Notes: generated by a model not told the origin, from the sequence alone. A stretch of DNA of 64,000 bases from Macrostomum hystrix (GCA_950097015.1 CATNEN010000001.1:7869001-7933000), one strand, 5' to 3'. Numbered from the stretch's first letter, positions 1 through 13,400 are shown. Numbers and translations are program-made.

Positions 1-645
1 TGAATGACATCTGAGGGGATATTTGCTGATAATCTGAATGACATCTGTGGGGATATTTGCTGACAATCTGAATGACATCTGAGGGGATATTTGCTGACAA
101 TCTGAATGACATCTGAGGGGATATTTGCTGGTAAACTGAATGACATCTGAGGGGATATTTGCTGATAATCTGAATGACATCTGAGGGGATATTTGCTGGT
201 AATCTGAATGACATCTGAGGGGATATTTGCTGATAATCGGAATGACATCTGAGGGGATATTTGCTGGTAATCTGAATGACATCTGAGGGGATATTTGCTG
301 ATAATCTGAATGACATCTGAGGGGATATTTTTTGGTAATCTGAATAAAATCTGGGGGGATATTTGCTGGTAATCTGAATAAAATCTAGGGGGATATTTGC
401 TGATAATCTCAATGACATCTGATGGGATATTTGCTGATAATCTAAATGACATCTGAGGGGATATTTGCTGACAATCTGAATGACATCTGAGGGAATATTT
501 CTGATAATCTGAATGACATCTGAGGGAATATTTCTGATAATCTGAATGACATCTGAGGGAATATTTGCTGATAATCTGAATGACATCTGACGGGATATTT
601 GCTGATAATCTGAATGACATCTGAGGGGATATTTGCAGATAATCT
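1..645. repeat. 34-bp minisatellite, block 1
   Basis: About 19 tandem copies of a 34-bp unit with the core GGGGATATTTGCTGATAATC, followed by TGAATGACATCTGA. The block runs off the left edge of the window, so its true length is unknown. Some units carry AATAAAATC in place of AATGACATC. The same family reappears in the same orientation at 1670-2836. Confidence 0.95.
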
Positions 646-1668
646 ACCTTGTAAAACAAGTTCTTTATTCTGGGGATAATAACTTAGATATTGGGGAATA
701 AGTGGGGAATTTACGGATATTTAATGAATTTTTTGATCAGTGAAGAAATTTATGGTTTTTGAGATAATTTTTGATTCGGTTAGGATTTCAGAATTTTAGG
801 ATAATTTCTAAATTCTATAATAAAAACAAAAAATGTGGATAAAATAGGATAATCATTGATTGTCTCATAACTCAAGGTTTAGATAGAAGGCTTATCGCTC
901 GGTAGGTAAACTTTCTGGTTAAAATGCAACTGATTTCTTGATTCCTTTGATATTTTTGATTCAATTCTCTTTTGCAAGAAAAAAAGGCGTGCAATCACTT
1001 TATGTCAACTGGTAATTTCCTACAGCTCGTGCGATGATTAATCCGAAGGGAAGCCGTCTTTGTTCTGAATACCCCGAGTCAGATTTCGTGTCAAATTAAA
1101 GAAACGCTACAAGCAATCTACTAGCAAAAAATCACCAAAGAATATTGACGTCAAAGAATATATTTTTTATCTCTTAATTGCAAATCGCAATTCTTAAAGT
1201 AGATTAAATTTCTCTTCAAAGTGCCGTTAAAGATCAATGATTAAGGATTATTATAACGAGTCAATTACAGCCTTTGACAGACGTCAATGACGGCTAAAGT
1301 ACTTCTAACAGAAGTAGCAGGCAAATCGAAGTTGAATTAATTTTTAAGGATGAATGAATATTTGTTCTCAAAACAAGACAAAATCAAAAGTGTATTTAAT
1401 CAGCTAGATTAAAAACAATGTTTTAGTCTAATGAAAAACTAATTTTGTCGATAATGTTATTTATAAATTTGGAATAAACACTTTTAACTGATTGGATTTC
1501 TACGGAAAATTATTAATTCGTGCGCACAGCCACTTTACGGGTTAAAGAGATAAAAATCAAAGTAATTTAGGAGGGTCACAGCACACAACACGCGTTTATT
1601 ATACTAAATAGATAACTTTACGGTTTATGATCGCTATAAGTAGTGGGGTTTCGTTTGATGGGAAATTT
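646..1668. other. Unique AT-rich spacer between two minisatellite blocks
   Basis: About 1 kb of non-repetitive AT-rich sequence with no coding region I can support. It separates two blocks of the same 34-bp repeat. TTTATT near 1594 (AATAAA on the minus strand) could serve as the polyadenylation signal of the GPCR transcript coming from the right; this is only a possibility. Confidence 0.5.
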
Positions 1669-1669
1669 A

Positions 1670-2836
1670 CAGCTAATCTGAATAAAACCTGAGGGGATAT
1701 TTGCTGATAATCTGAATAAAATCTGAGGGGATATTTGCTGATAATCTGAATAAAATCTGAGGGGATATTTGCTGATAATCTGAATAAAATCTGAGGGGAT
1801 ATTTGCTGGTAATCTGAATGACATCTGAGGGGATATTTGCTGATAATCTGAATGACATCTGAGGGGATATTTGCTGATAATCTGAATAAAATCTGAGGGG
1901 ATATTTGCTGATAATCTGAATAAAATCTGAGGGGATATTTGCTGATAATCTGAATGACATCTGAGGGGATATTTGCTGATAATCTGAATGACATCTGAGG
2001 GGATATTTGCTGATAATCTGAATGACATCTGAGGGGATATTTGCTGATAATCTGAATAAAATCTGAGGGGATATTTGCTGATAATCTGAATGACATCTGA
2101 GGGGATATTTGCTGATAATCTGAATAAAATCTGAGGGGATATTGTCTGATAATCTGAATAAAATCTGAGGGGATATTTGCTGGTAATCTGAATGACATCT
2201 GAGGGGATATTTGCTGATAATCTGAATGACATCTGAGGGGATATTTGCTGATAATCTGAATGACATCTGACGGGATATTTGCTGATAATCTGAATGACAT
2301 CTGAGGGGATATTTGCTGACAATCTGAATGACATCTGAGGGGATATTTGCTGGTAATCTGAATGACAACTGAGGGGATATTTGCAGATAATCTGAATGAC
2401 ATCTGAGGAGATATTTGCTGATAATCTGAATGACATCTGACGGGATATTTGCTGATAATCTTAATGACATCGGAGGGGATATTTGCTGATAATCTGAATG
2501 ACATCTGACGGGATATTTGCTGATAATCTGAATGACATCTGCGGGGATATTTGCTGATAATCTGAATGACATCTGCGGGGATATTTGCTGATCATCTGAA
2601 TGACATCTGAGGGGATATTTGCTGATAATCTGAATGACATCTGAGGGGATATTTGCTGATAATCTGAATGACATCTGAGGGGATATTTGCTGATAATCTG
2701 AATGACATCTGACGGGATATTTGCTGATAATCTGAATGACATCTGAGGGGATATTTGCTGACAATCTGAATGACATTTGAGGGGATATTTGCTGATAATC
2801 TGAATGAAATCTGACGGGATTTTTGCTGATAATCTA
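1670..2836. repeat. 34-bp minisatellite, block 2
   Basis: About 34 copies of the unit seen at 1-645, with two main unit types (AATGACATC and AATAAAATC) interspersed. All three minus-strand frames are open because the unit lacks stop codons, so the long ORFs here are artefacts. The block starts about 55 bp beyond the GPCR stop codon (minus strand) and may lie in its 3' UTR. Confidence 0.95.
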
Positions 2837-2890
2837 GTTCTTTGAACCATTGTCATTTGATTTCGGTCCTGTTAAACTCAGGCTGTTTAA

Positions 2891-5800
2891 TTAACAGGAG
2901 TCGGTTTTTGGAGCAGCAGCAGCGGCAACGACAGAATTCGACCTTCGCTGCAGTTCAACAGCAGGCAACACGCGATCAGGCCCGAGACAGCCCTGAAGTC
3001 CAATCGAAGCTGCGAATCCGTGTCTGAAATTCTTATTCAGAACGCCGTAGATGATGCAATTGAAGCAGGAGTTAAACATTGCCAGCCACAGGACAATGTT
3101 GTGTACCCGTCGAGGTACTGGGAAAGCGAACCTGTGGGAGATTGTTCGTCGGCTAGTTTCAAAGCTTTGAGCAAGAATTAGTTCTATGACTGCAATGTTG
3201 GGTTGCGTTAAAATTTTAGATACTCTGATACATGTTAGACAGCCTGTGATACCTGTTAGACAGGCTGTGATACCTGTTAGACAGGCTGTGATACCTGTTA
3301 GACAGGCTGTGATACCTGTTAGACAGGCTGTGATACCTGTTAGACAGGCTGTGATACCTGTTAGACAGGCTGTGATACCTGTTAGACAGGCTGTGATACC
3401 TGTTAGACAGGCTGTGATACCTGTTAGACAGACTTTGATACCTGTTACACAGACTTTGGTACCTTTTAGAAAGAATTTTGTACCTGTTGGACAGACTTCG
3501 AGACCTGTTAAGCAAATGACTGCGCACTTGCTAGAGAAAGCATGGCATCTGTTAGACATAGTGTGACACCTGTTAGACATAGTGTGACACCTGTTAGACA
3601 TAGTGTGACACCTGTTAGACATAGTGTGACACCTGTTAGACATAGTGTGACACCTGTTAGACATAGTGTCACACCTGTTAGACATAGTGAGACACCTGTT
3701 AGACGTAGTGTGACACCTGTTAGACATAGTGTGACACCTGTTAGACATAGTGTCACACCTGTTAGACATAGTGTGACACCTGTTAGGGATAGTGTGACAC
3801 CTGTTAGACATAGTGTGACACCTGTTAGACATAGTGTGACACCTGTTAGACATAGTGGGACACCTGTTAGACATAGTGGGACACCTGTTAGACATAGTGG
3901 GACACCTGTTAGACATAGTGGGACACCTGTTAGACATAGTGGGACACCTGTTAGACATAGTGTGACACCTGTTAGACATAGTGGGACACCTGTTAGACAT
4001 AGTGGGACACCTGTTAGACATAGTGTGACACCTGTTAGGGATAGTGTGACACCTGTAAGACATAGTGTGACACCTGTTAGACATAGTGTGACACCTGTTA
4101 GACATAGTGTGACACCTGTTAGACATAGTGTGACACCTGTTAGACATAGTGTCACACCTGTTAGACATAGTGAGACACCTGTTAGACGTAGTGTGACACC
4201 TGTTAGACATAGTGTGACACCTGTTAGACATAGTGTCACACCTGTTAGACATAGTGTGACACCTGTTAGGGATAGTGTGACACCTGTTAGACATAGTGTG
4301 ACACCTGTTAGACATAGTGTGACACCTGTTAGACATAGTGGGACACCTGTTAGACATAGTGGGACACCTGTTAGACATAGTGGGACACCTGTTAGACATA
4401 GTGGGACACCTGTTAGACATAGTGGGACACCTGTTAGACATAGTGTGACACCTGTTAGACATAGTGGGACACCTGTTAGACATAGTGGGACACCTGTTAG
4501 ACATAGTGTGACACCTGTTAGGGATAGTGTGACACCTGTAAGACATAGTGTGACACCTGTTAGACATAGTGTGACACCTGTTAGACATAGTGGGACACCT
4601 GTTAGACAAACAGCGACACCAGTTATATAATATAAACTTGCCAGATCTGCAAGATTTGCTCTCTAGAAAAATAAGTGCATATTTAGATGCTAATGAAACT
4701 GTCTTCAAAGCTGATATTTTATAAAAGATCTAAAAACAACATGATTTTGGCTGACGCCACTCACTTTTCAATGATGGGTGGTCGAGTGAGTTTTTTTATC
4801 GATGAGAGTGAGGTAGGTGCAATCTATTATTGATCGTTTACATTCTTCCGAGAAAAGAGAGTGAGGCGGGTGCACTCGATTATCGATCGGTTTACACTCC
4901 CGCCGGGGAAGGAAGTGAGGTGGGGTGGTCTAGATTATCGACTGGTTTTCACTTCCTCCGGGGAAGGGAGTGAGGTGGGTGAACGCAATTATCGATCGTT
5001 TTTTCACTCCCGCCGGAAAATGGAGTGGGGCGGTGCACTAACTTGTCGATGTACACGTGCACGCTGTAGGGTCCCCAGCATAAGTTGAAGGCGCAGAAGG
5101 CAGCCACAACTGGCACGAGAGCTGCCCGCTCCCTGGCGTAGGCGCGGTTCGAGCTGATGTCCTGGTTCTGATGGCTGGTCTTGAACAAGCGGTAGAACAG
5201 TGCGGTGTAGCAGATGGCCGCCAGAAGTGACGGCGCGCCCACCCCGAGTAGGGTGAGCATGAAGGACACCGCAAAGTCCGTGTTATCGTCGAAGTAGAAG
5301 CACATGTACGAGTCCGGGATGTAGGAGAAGCCGTCCATGACTGCCACCACAGCAGAGTAGCCGAACCACAGCAGCCAGAAGGTGGCGCAGATGATGGCAA
5401 TCTTGCGCATGGTGAAGATCCGACGATACAAGTTCTGGTGCAGGATGTAGATGTACCTACGGGATTTGAGGATAATTGCAATGGGATTTGAGACGAGATT
5501 CGCATTGGGATTCAAGGGGATATTTGCAGCCAGCAGGGGATATTTGCAGCCAGCAGGGAATATTTGCAGTTAGCTCCAGGCAGCAGCAGCAGAGGTACAT
5601 TGGCAAGCATTCGGTACACCAGAGCTGCATCACCTGTTGATGGCGATGAGCATGAAGCTGAAGTTGGACACCCCAGCGCAGAGAAACATCAAGAAGCCAT
5701 TGACGATGCAGAGCCAGCGGTCGGACAGCTCTCTGTAAGCGACTCGGTTTGCCAGCACTGAAGGCATGGCGTAGCAGCAGACGATAAAGTCAGCCACGGC

Positions 5801-6025
5801 GATGTTCACGACGATCCAGTTGATGGCGGACTTGAGAGATCGAACTCTGGCCACAGCGAGGAAGATGAGGGCATTGCCAGCTGATCCCACGATGCAGCCG
5901 ACCGTCAGGAAGAAGATGTCCACACCGCGGGTCACTGGGTCATTCGGCCTGATGTAGTCCTCCGACTCCGCCAGGCCGGCCACGTCAGTCGTGACGCCGG
6001 CGAAGTTCTCGGATGTGGAGTTCAT
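2891..6025 (-). CDS. Melatonin-receptor-like class A GPCR, three exons
   Basis: Rhodopsin-family seven-helix receptor for the plasma membrane. Exons on the minus strand: 6025-5634, 5456-5043 and 3131-2891, all GT-AG and frame-consistent, giving 348 aa. Visible motifs: NST glycosylation site at residue 2, N51 in TM1, D79 in TM2 (AVADF), C106 paired with C183 in the second extracellular loop, NRY in place of DRY (130-132), W158 in TM4, P206 in TM5, CWGP (257-260) in TM6 and NCIIY (293-297) in TM7. The NRY-IYI-H segment and the FNSC-N-IIYG-LN-NFR stretch are hallmarks of melatonin receptors, where NRY and NAxxY replace DRY and NPxxY. The ligand is inferred only. The C-terminal tail is short, ending PKTDSC. 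Intron 2 (3132-5042) contains a large minisatellite. An unplaced 5' UTR exon is possible. Confidence 0.87.
3234..3470. repeat. 21-bp minisatellite in GPCR intron 2 (type 1)
   Basis: About eleven copies of a 21-bp unit with core GATACCTGTTAGACAGGCTG, the last few diverged. It shares CCTGTTAGACA with the adjacent array at 3541-4612, so both probably descend from one unit. Confidence 0.93.
3541..4612. repeat. 21-bp minisatellite with 483-bp higher-order repeat
   Basis: About 51 copies of a 21-bp unit with core CATAGTGTGACACCTGTTAG, inside GPCR intron 2. Variant units (GAGAC, CGTAG, GGGAC and GGGATAG types) recur in the same order 483 bp apart, which is 23 units. The array therefore contains two copies of a higher-order repeat. 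It is open in several frames on both strands, but this follows from the unit being divisible by three. Confidence 0.95.
4797..5036. repeat. Short tandem repeat of ~55-bp units beside a GPCR splice donor
   Basis: Four imperfect units containing GAGTGAGG, TTATCGATCG and CTCCGGGGAAG-type blocks. The array ends a few bases inside the intron 2 donor of the GPCR gene (minus strand, donor at 5042-5041). Confidence 0.8.
5516..5572. repeat. Three copies of a ~20-bp repeat in GPCR intron 1
   Basis: GGGGATATTTGCAGCCAGCA is repeated about three times in the 177-bp first intron. The GGGGATATTTGC core matches the 34-bp minisatellite at 1-2836, so this may be a seed or relic of that family. Confidence 0.7.
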
Positions 6026-6084
6026 TGGATGCGGCAGCTTCTGCGACTTCAGGGGAAATTTATTGATTGGGAACCTCTCTGTGA

Positions 6085-6345
6085 CAACAAGAACTGAAAC
6101 AGGAACAGGAACTGGAAGTGGAACAGGAACAGGAACAGGAACTAGAACAGGAACTGGAACAGGAATAGGAACAGGAACAGGAACTGAAACAGGAACAGGA
6201 ACTAAAACAGGAACTGGAACAAGAACAGGAACTAGAACAGGAACTAGAACAGGAACTAGAACAGGAACTGGAACAGGAATAGGAACAGAAACAGGAACAG
6301 GAACAGGAACAGGAACAGGAACTGGAACAGGAACTGGAATAGGAC
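6085..6345. repeat. GGAACA/GGAACT hexamer-based repeat upstream of the GPCR
   Basis: About 260 bp of alternating ACAGGA and ACTGGA hexamers. It begins about 60 bp upstream of the GPCR start codon, so it may lie in the promoter or 5' UTR. Confidence 0.92.
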
Positions 6346-6896
6346 ATTATGTCAATATGAATCAGAAAATTAATTAAAACATTCGAGACACCGAGAAAAT
6401 TACCATTACAAGTATTGTCCCGAGTGATTTTTGTCTCTTACCTCAGCCGACAGGTGGCATCAAAATATAGGCAGAATTTTCTGTCAAAAGGCAAACGGAC
6501 TTGTTGCCTGACCTGCCTAGCTTAATATGTATTTGTCCTCTGTTTTCGCAAAGGATTAAATCCGACCCTGAGCCAATAGAAAATGGGAATGCAAAAGACA
6601 CGGATTTAGTAGCGGTATTAAATCCTCTCCTGAATTGTGATAAGCAGATAAATAATTCTTTGATCCCTTGTCGAAAAAACGACGTGTTTTTTGGCCTCTT
6701 TTCTTCCACAAAGCAGATTATTTAGTTATCACTTTATTTTGTTTTATTAGCTTGCTAATTATCTATCAGTTAGCTCAATTCAATTTTCATGACATTTTGA
6801 GCTTAATCAGTTTAATTTTTTTTCGAATTGTTCATTGCTTTCATTTTTCATTACAATTGTTCGAGCAAAAAAGTAAAATTTCATCAGAAATATAAC
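6346..6896. other. Intergenic, no supported gene
   Basis: Sequence upstream of the GPCR. Short ORFs on both strands (for example 6443-6709 and 6501-6725) overlap each other and resemble nothing I recognise. Confidence 0.4.
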
Positions 6897-8732
6897 CTTC
6901 AGCAAACTGTCAGATACTTCAGCAAACTGTCAGATACTTCAGCAAACTCTCAGATACTTCAGCAAACTCTTAGATACTTCAGCAAACTGTCAGATACATC
7001 AGCAAACTGTCAGATACTTCAGCAAACTGTCAGATACTTCAGCAAACTGTCAGATACTTCAGCAAACTGTCAGATACTTCAGCAGACTGTCAGATACTTC
7101 AGCAAACTCTCAGATACTTCAGCAAACTGTCAGATACTTCAGCAAACTGTCAGATACTTCAGCAAACTGTCACATACTTCAGCAAACTGTCAGATACTTC
7201 AGCAGACTGTCAGATACTTCAGCAAACTCTCAGATACTTCAGCAAACTGTCAGATACTTCAGCAAACTGTCAGATACTTCAGCAAACTCTCAGATACTTC
7301 AGCAAACTGTCAGATACTTCAGCAAACTCTCAGATACTTCAGCAAACTGTCAGATACTTCAGCAAACTGTCAGATACTTCAGCAAACTCTCTGATACTTC
7401 AGCAAACTGTCAGATACTTCAGCAAACTGTCAGATACTTCAGCAAACTGTCACATACTTCAACAAACTGTCAGATACTTCAGCAAACTGTCAGATACTTC
7501 AGCAAACTGTCACATACTTCAGCAAACTGTCAGATACTTCAGCAAACTGTCACATACTTCAGCAAACTGTCAGATACTTCAGCAAACTGTCACATACTTC
7601 AGCAAACTGTCAGATACTTCAGCAAACTGTCAGATACTTCAGCAAACTGTCAGATACTTCAGCAAACTGTCACATACTTCAGCAAACTGTCAGATACTTC
7701 AGCAGACTGTCAGATACTTCAGCAAACTCTCAGATACTTCAGCAAACTGTCAGATACTTCAGCAAACTGTCAGATACTTCAGCAAACTCTCAGATACTTC
7801 AGCAAACTGTCAGATACTTCAGCAAACTCTCAGATACTTCAGCAAACTGTCAGATACTTCAGCAAACTGTCAGATACTTCAGCAAACTGTCAGATACTTC
7901 AGCAAACTGTCACATACTTCAGTAAACTGTCACATACTTCAGCAAACTGTCACATACTTCAGCAAACTGTCAGATACTTCAGCAAACTGTCAGATACTTC
8001 AGCAAACTGTCAGATACTTCAGCAAACTGTCAGATACTTCAGCAAACTGTCACATACTTCAGCAAACTGTCAGATACTTCAGCAAACTGTCAGATACTTC
8101 AGCAAACTGTCACATACTTCAGCAAACTGTCAGATACTTCAGCAAACTGTCAGATACTTCAGTAAACTGTCACATACTTCAGCAAACTGTCAGATACTTC
8201 AGCAAACTCTCAGATACTTCAGCAAACTGTCAGATACTTCAGCAAACTGTCAGATACTTCAGCAAACTGTCAGATACTTCAGCAAACTGTCACATACTTC
8301 AGTAAACTGTCACATACTTCAGCAAACTGTCACATACTTCAGCAAACTGTCAGATACTTCAGCAAACTGTCAGATACTTCAGCAAACTGTCAGATACTTC
8401 AGCAAACTGTCAGATACTTCAGCAAACTGTCACATACTTCAGCAAACTGTCAGATACTTCAGCAAACTCTCTGATACTTCAGCAAACTGTCAGATACTTC
8501 AGCAAACTGTCAGATACTTCAGCAAACTGTCAGATACTTCAGCAAACTGTCACATACTTCAGCAAACTGTCAGATACTTCAGCAAACTCTCTGATACTTC
8601 AGCAAACTGTCAGATACTTCAGCAAACTGTCAGATACTTCAGCAAACTGTCAGATACTTCAGCAAACTGTCAGATACTTCAGCAAACTGTCAGATACTTC
8701 AGCAAACTGTCAGATACTTCAGCAGACTCTTA
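6897..8732. repeat. 20-bp minisatellite, ~92 copies
   Basis: Near-perfect 20-bp unit AGCAAACTGTCAGATACTTC over 1.8 kb. Point variants (CAC for CAG, CTC for CTG, AGT for AGC, AGCAG) mark units. The AGTAAACTGTCACATAC marker followed by the same neighbours occurs near 7921 and again near 8301, 380 bp or 19 units apart, so blocks of units have been duplicated. Confidence 0.97.
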
Positions 8733-10110
8733 AAAGTGTAAAATTTAAATTTATACTTTTACTAAATACAAAAACTAAAAAATATTTGTTAGAATTCCAT
8801 TTTTATGACATTCGGGTGATCTCAATTATAAGGACATTGTTAAAATTAATCAATCAATCATCAAGAGTTTATTTAGACACAAAATGCTCGCACCTTTCGA
8901 TACAAAAGTAAACTTGAAAGCGAAAAAATATAAATATTTTTGCATACGTAAAGTAAGAGCATTCGATATTACATGCAATCTAATTACAGTTGTATAAAAG
9001 CCAATTATTCTAGTTTGTTATAACCGTTTGTGGCAGCACTCATTGTAGGCCTAGAAAAGAAAAAAACTAACAAACAATACGGGGATTTAAAAAGTATAAA
9101 GACATTTTTTCTGAACAAATAACGACATTTTAGAACACATTCGCAACACACTACTGCTAAGAAAATAAAAATAAGTAGTTATAATCGACTAGTACAAGTT
9201 AAGGGTTAATGAAAACCAATTTTTTAGGGATAAATAGATGATAGGAATGTATACAATAATTACAATAGCTAAGCATTAATAAAAGCCAGTTGTGCTATAA
9301 AAATATTGACAACAATGATTGAGTATAATAGAACACATGCATTTTATTGCTAAATTTATTAACAACTTTAAGTCAGAAATTGTAACTCAGACACAACACA
9401 AAACACGCACCGGTCTTAATCTAAGCGAAAAGCAATCGGAAAGAATCTGATTCCGAATCAATTTCTCATACTTAAATATGCCATATGCCTACTAACACAA
9501 ATCCAAATTGTAAGTAGTGTAGAGCGCGCTTTTTTACGTAGGCAGATTTTTACATGAAAATGAAAGAAATTAGTTTAAACAAGTTCGCAATAGGTTTGTG
9601 GCGATATCCAACGAAGCAAATTAGAGATTAGCGTGTAATTAGTTTGTTTTAATGGAGATATAAAATATATTGTTAGGTGTCAAGAAGCAAGAAAACTGCA
9701 AAATCGATAAATACTCCAATTACAGAATTTTTTTCGACAAATTGAAAGCGTTGGACGTTAAAATTTAGGCGGAAAAATTTTTTCTTTGTGGACACTTTAT
9801 AAAAATAAAATTCAAAACACAATTTTATACAACTTTTACAATAAGCCAAGACAAAACACTTGGCTACAATTAAGTTATGAAGCAACAAAAAATATGAAAG
9901 CAAAAACAAAAAAAATATTAGAAAAACATAAATTTTACAATTTAATTGTCATAAATAGTAGATTATTAAAAGTTAAGATCAAAAAAGTTTTTTTTAATAG
10001 GCAACATATCAAAATTACACAACTAATTATATAGCAAGTCAAAGTAGATAAACAATATCACAATTTTGCAATGACGAGACTAAATCTGATTTAAGAGGAG
10101 ACGCCAAAGC
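8733..10110. other. AT-rich intergenic or ADAM 3' region
   Basis: About 1.4 kb of AT-rich unique sequence downstream of the ADAM stop codon (minus strand). It may include the ADAM 3' UTR; TTTATT near 8868 and 9353 would be candidate polyadenylation signals on the minus strand. The small ORFs near 9673-10034 overlap on opposite strands and look random. Confidence 0.4.
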
Positions 10111-10136
10111 TCAAACTAAGAGAGGTATAGGGAGTA

Positions 10137-10306
10137 AATGACCAATTTGAGGGTAGATAGGGTCATGACCAAATTGAGGGTAGTTAGAGTCACGACCAAA
10201 TTGAGGGTAGATAGGGTCATGACCAAATTGAGGGTAGATAGGGTCATGACCAATTTGAGGGTAGATAGGGTCAAGCCCGATATGAGAGTAGCTGTTAGGG
10301 TAATGA
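10137..10306. repeat. 27-bp minisatellite downstream of ADAM stop
   Basis: About six units with core GGGTAGATAGGGTCATGACC. It lies roughly 60 bp beyond the ADAM stop codon on the minus strand, probably within its 3' UTR. Confidence 0.9.
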
Positions 10307-10365
10307 CTAAAACTTAAAGCACAGAATAAGTACAAAGAACAGTGAAAAAAATTACATTGTAACAG

Positions 10366-10391
10366 TTACACCACAGTGCTGTGCATCTGAA

Positions 10392-10424
<33 letters not shown>

Positions 10425-13400
10425 TACCGTAGGGCAGCGAATACGGCTTCGGCGGCGCTGGCGGAGGTCTCACTGGCGGCAGTTTTGGTCTGCGAATCTG
10501 AGGCGACACAGTCGACCTGTCTGTCAGGTCCCCGTCTGTGTAGGTGCTGCTAATTAACTGAGCGCCGCTAATTACTGGGCGCTGAATTGTGGGCGCATTG
10601 TGCTGCTGCTGCTGAGGATTCTGCAGCTGCACTGTGGCTGGATTCTGATAAAGCGCATTGTGATGCTGCTGCAAAAGCTGGTGCTGATACTTCTGATGCT
10701 GCTGGGCTGTGATTGCGCCGTTGATTAGGCGGCTAAAATAGCGCGAAATTTGAATATTCATTGAAAAACCTAGACTAGATGATACAGGGTGAGACTAGAT
10801 GTCCCAGTGAGACTAGATGACACAGTATGTGACCAGATAAAACAGAGTGAGACTAGATTAGATGGGATGATACGGGGTGAGAGTAGATGAGAAATGGTTA
10901 GACCAGATAAGATAGGGTGATACTAGATGAGATGGGATGAGATTAAATGAGACAGAGTGAGACTAGATGCCACAGTGAGACTTAATGATTCAGTGAGACT
11001 AGATGATTCAGTGAGACTAGATGATTCAGTGAGACTAGATGATTCAGTGAGACTAGATGATTCAGTGAGACTAGATGATTCAGTGAGACTAGATGATTCA
11101 GTGAGACTAGATGATTCAGTGAGACTAGATGATTCAGTGAGACTAGATGATTCAGTGAGACTAGATGATTCAGTGAGACTAGATGATTCAGTGAGACTAG
11201 ATGATTCAGTGAGACTAGATGATTCAGTGAGACTAGATGAGACCGGGTGAGACTAGATGAAGCAGGGTTAGACCAGATAAGACAGGGTGAGACTAGATAA
11301 AATGGGGTGAGATTAGACGAGACGGGATGAGATTAGATGAGACCGGGTGAGACTAGATGAAGCAGGGTAAGACCAGATAAGACAGTGTGAGACTAGATGT
11401 GATGGGATGAGATTTGATGAGAGGGGGGAGAACAGATGAGACAGTGTAAGACTAGATGAGATGGGATGAGATTAGATGAGACAGGGTGAGACTAGATGAG
11501 ACAGGGGTGAGACCAGATGAGACAGAGTGAGACTAGAAGATACGGGGTGAGACTAGATGATATCAGTGAGACTAGATGACACAGTATGTGACTAGATGAG
11601 ACAGGGTGAGACTAGATGAGATGGGATGAGATTTCATGAGGCAGGGTGAGACTAGATGTGATGGGATGAGATTTGATGAGACGGGGTGAGATTAGATAAG
11701 ACAGGGTTAGACCAGATGAGACAGGGTGAGACTAGATGATACGGGTGTACTCACCGATCAGCCTGATCCCCTAAGCCGGCAGTTCCGGGGCTCCTAGAAG
11801 AGGCGGCGGCAGCTGCGGAGGCATTGGTAACAGCAGTCGCAGCGGATGACGATCGAGTTGGAGATTTTGAAAACACACCGCCCGTACGTCGCCTAAGCTC
11901 TTGCAGTCTGAGCAGGTCGCACCAGCTTGGAACTTCAGCGCCCCTCTTTCTATATCGCATGAGCAGCACTAGCGACACAATGGCTAGGATTAGTACCAAT
12001 AGAACAGCGAATACAATGCCGGCTATAGTGCCGCCGCTTCGATTGGCCGGGCCGTCATCCCCGTAGCCCTTGAATCCCGGCCGAGTTGGTCCGCTATCGA
12101 TGCTACCGCCAGCGCCCGGCTGCCGACAATCCGGCGGTGCTCGACCAGGCGGGCAGTGACAATTGCCGCGAGAATTCATGCTACCACCGGCCGCTGAACA
12201 AGCTGCCGCGGCGGCTGCCATTGAAGACTTACTACGGCCAGGCACCAGCGAAGCCGCCTGATCCAGACTGTTAGCCAATACGTCGGCGGTTGCTAGGCAA
12301 CGACCGGAATTGCAAACTCGATTGGGATCCAGGGCGGAACCGCAGCCGACACCATCTGGCACTAGGCCGGGATCGCGTACCTAGTGAGAAATCCGATATA
12401 CTCTACTGTAAGTAGGGTAATAAAGTTTCTACAGCTATTTTTTTCTGAGTTTATCAATTTTCCATATTCGCTACACTACTTAACAGTAGAACTACCAACA
12501 TTTTTTCGTGTTGCACCTGAATAGAACAACGCAAGCACACGAAACTCAAGAACACGGGCCAACTTTTTGTTGCGCATCTTCTGAAACTAGAATCAAGTCG
12601 CCAGCTCTTCAGTCCGTCGAGATATTCAATGGTTCTGGCCGAAGGTCCGATTTATCCCTTAAGGCTAGTGTATTTCATACACCCCTATAAAAAATTAGCA
12701 CTGCGCCTCAGGGCAGCCTTGCATGGCCTTCAAAATTAATCAGCATATCACCAGAATGTGCCTGCATCATCTCCGTCCTCGGTGGTCACCTACCTTTATC
12801 TAGACAGACTGCTGGACCTTCAAGGGCTACAAAAGGTGGAACTAGGTCACAATGGACACCCTGACGCGAATTTCTCCAATTTCACTGATGAAGCCGAAAT
12901 ATTAGGCGCAGCTCAACCACAGTACACCATCGCCTAGTCTGTCAACCAATCAGTCATCACCATTGGTATCAAAACGGGCGGCAAAATGGCTTGGTAGCCC
13001 TACTGTTAAAGTAGAGATTAGAATTCTTTATAATTCTAGTTTATTTTCTTTGCAAATGCTTTACAAAGGCTGCGTACAGTCCATGGACTGGGGAGACCGC
13101 CACAAGTAAACTATCGAAGCATTAGGATGTTAAAGTAATTTTTGGACTAAGATTCGAACTCCCGACCTCTCAAACTACTGGGGTGACAAGCAAGCAAAAT
13201 ATTTCAAGCTTAAAGGCTTTACGTCTCTGAGGGCCAATTACTAAAAATTTCAAAAGCCAGTACTGATGTACACACCGTGTTAGAGAGCGAGCCTGCGTAC
13301 TTATCCGCGTGTGTACCCTCGATGGGTTAGCAAGTTTAGTTACTTTTTCAGTAGCCTACTATGAGTAGCAATGCTTGTTTTTTCTCGAAGTTTTTTCAAC

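Noticed and set aside
2891..4708. 605-codon minus-strand ORF as one protein
   Set aside because: Only the last ~80 codons are real (GPCR exon 3). The rest is 21-bp minisatellite read through the intron.
6897..8732. CRISPR-like array
   Set aside because: Units are contiguous 20-mers without unique spacers, and the genome is eukaryotic.
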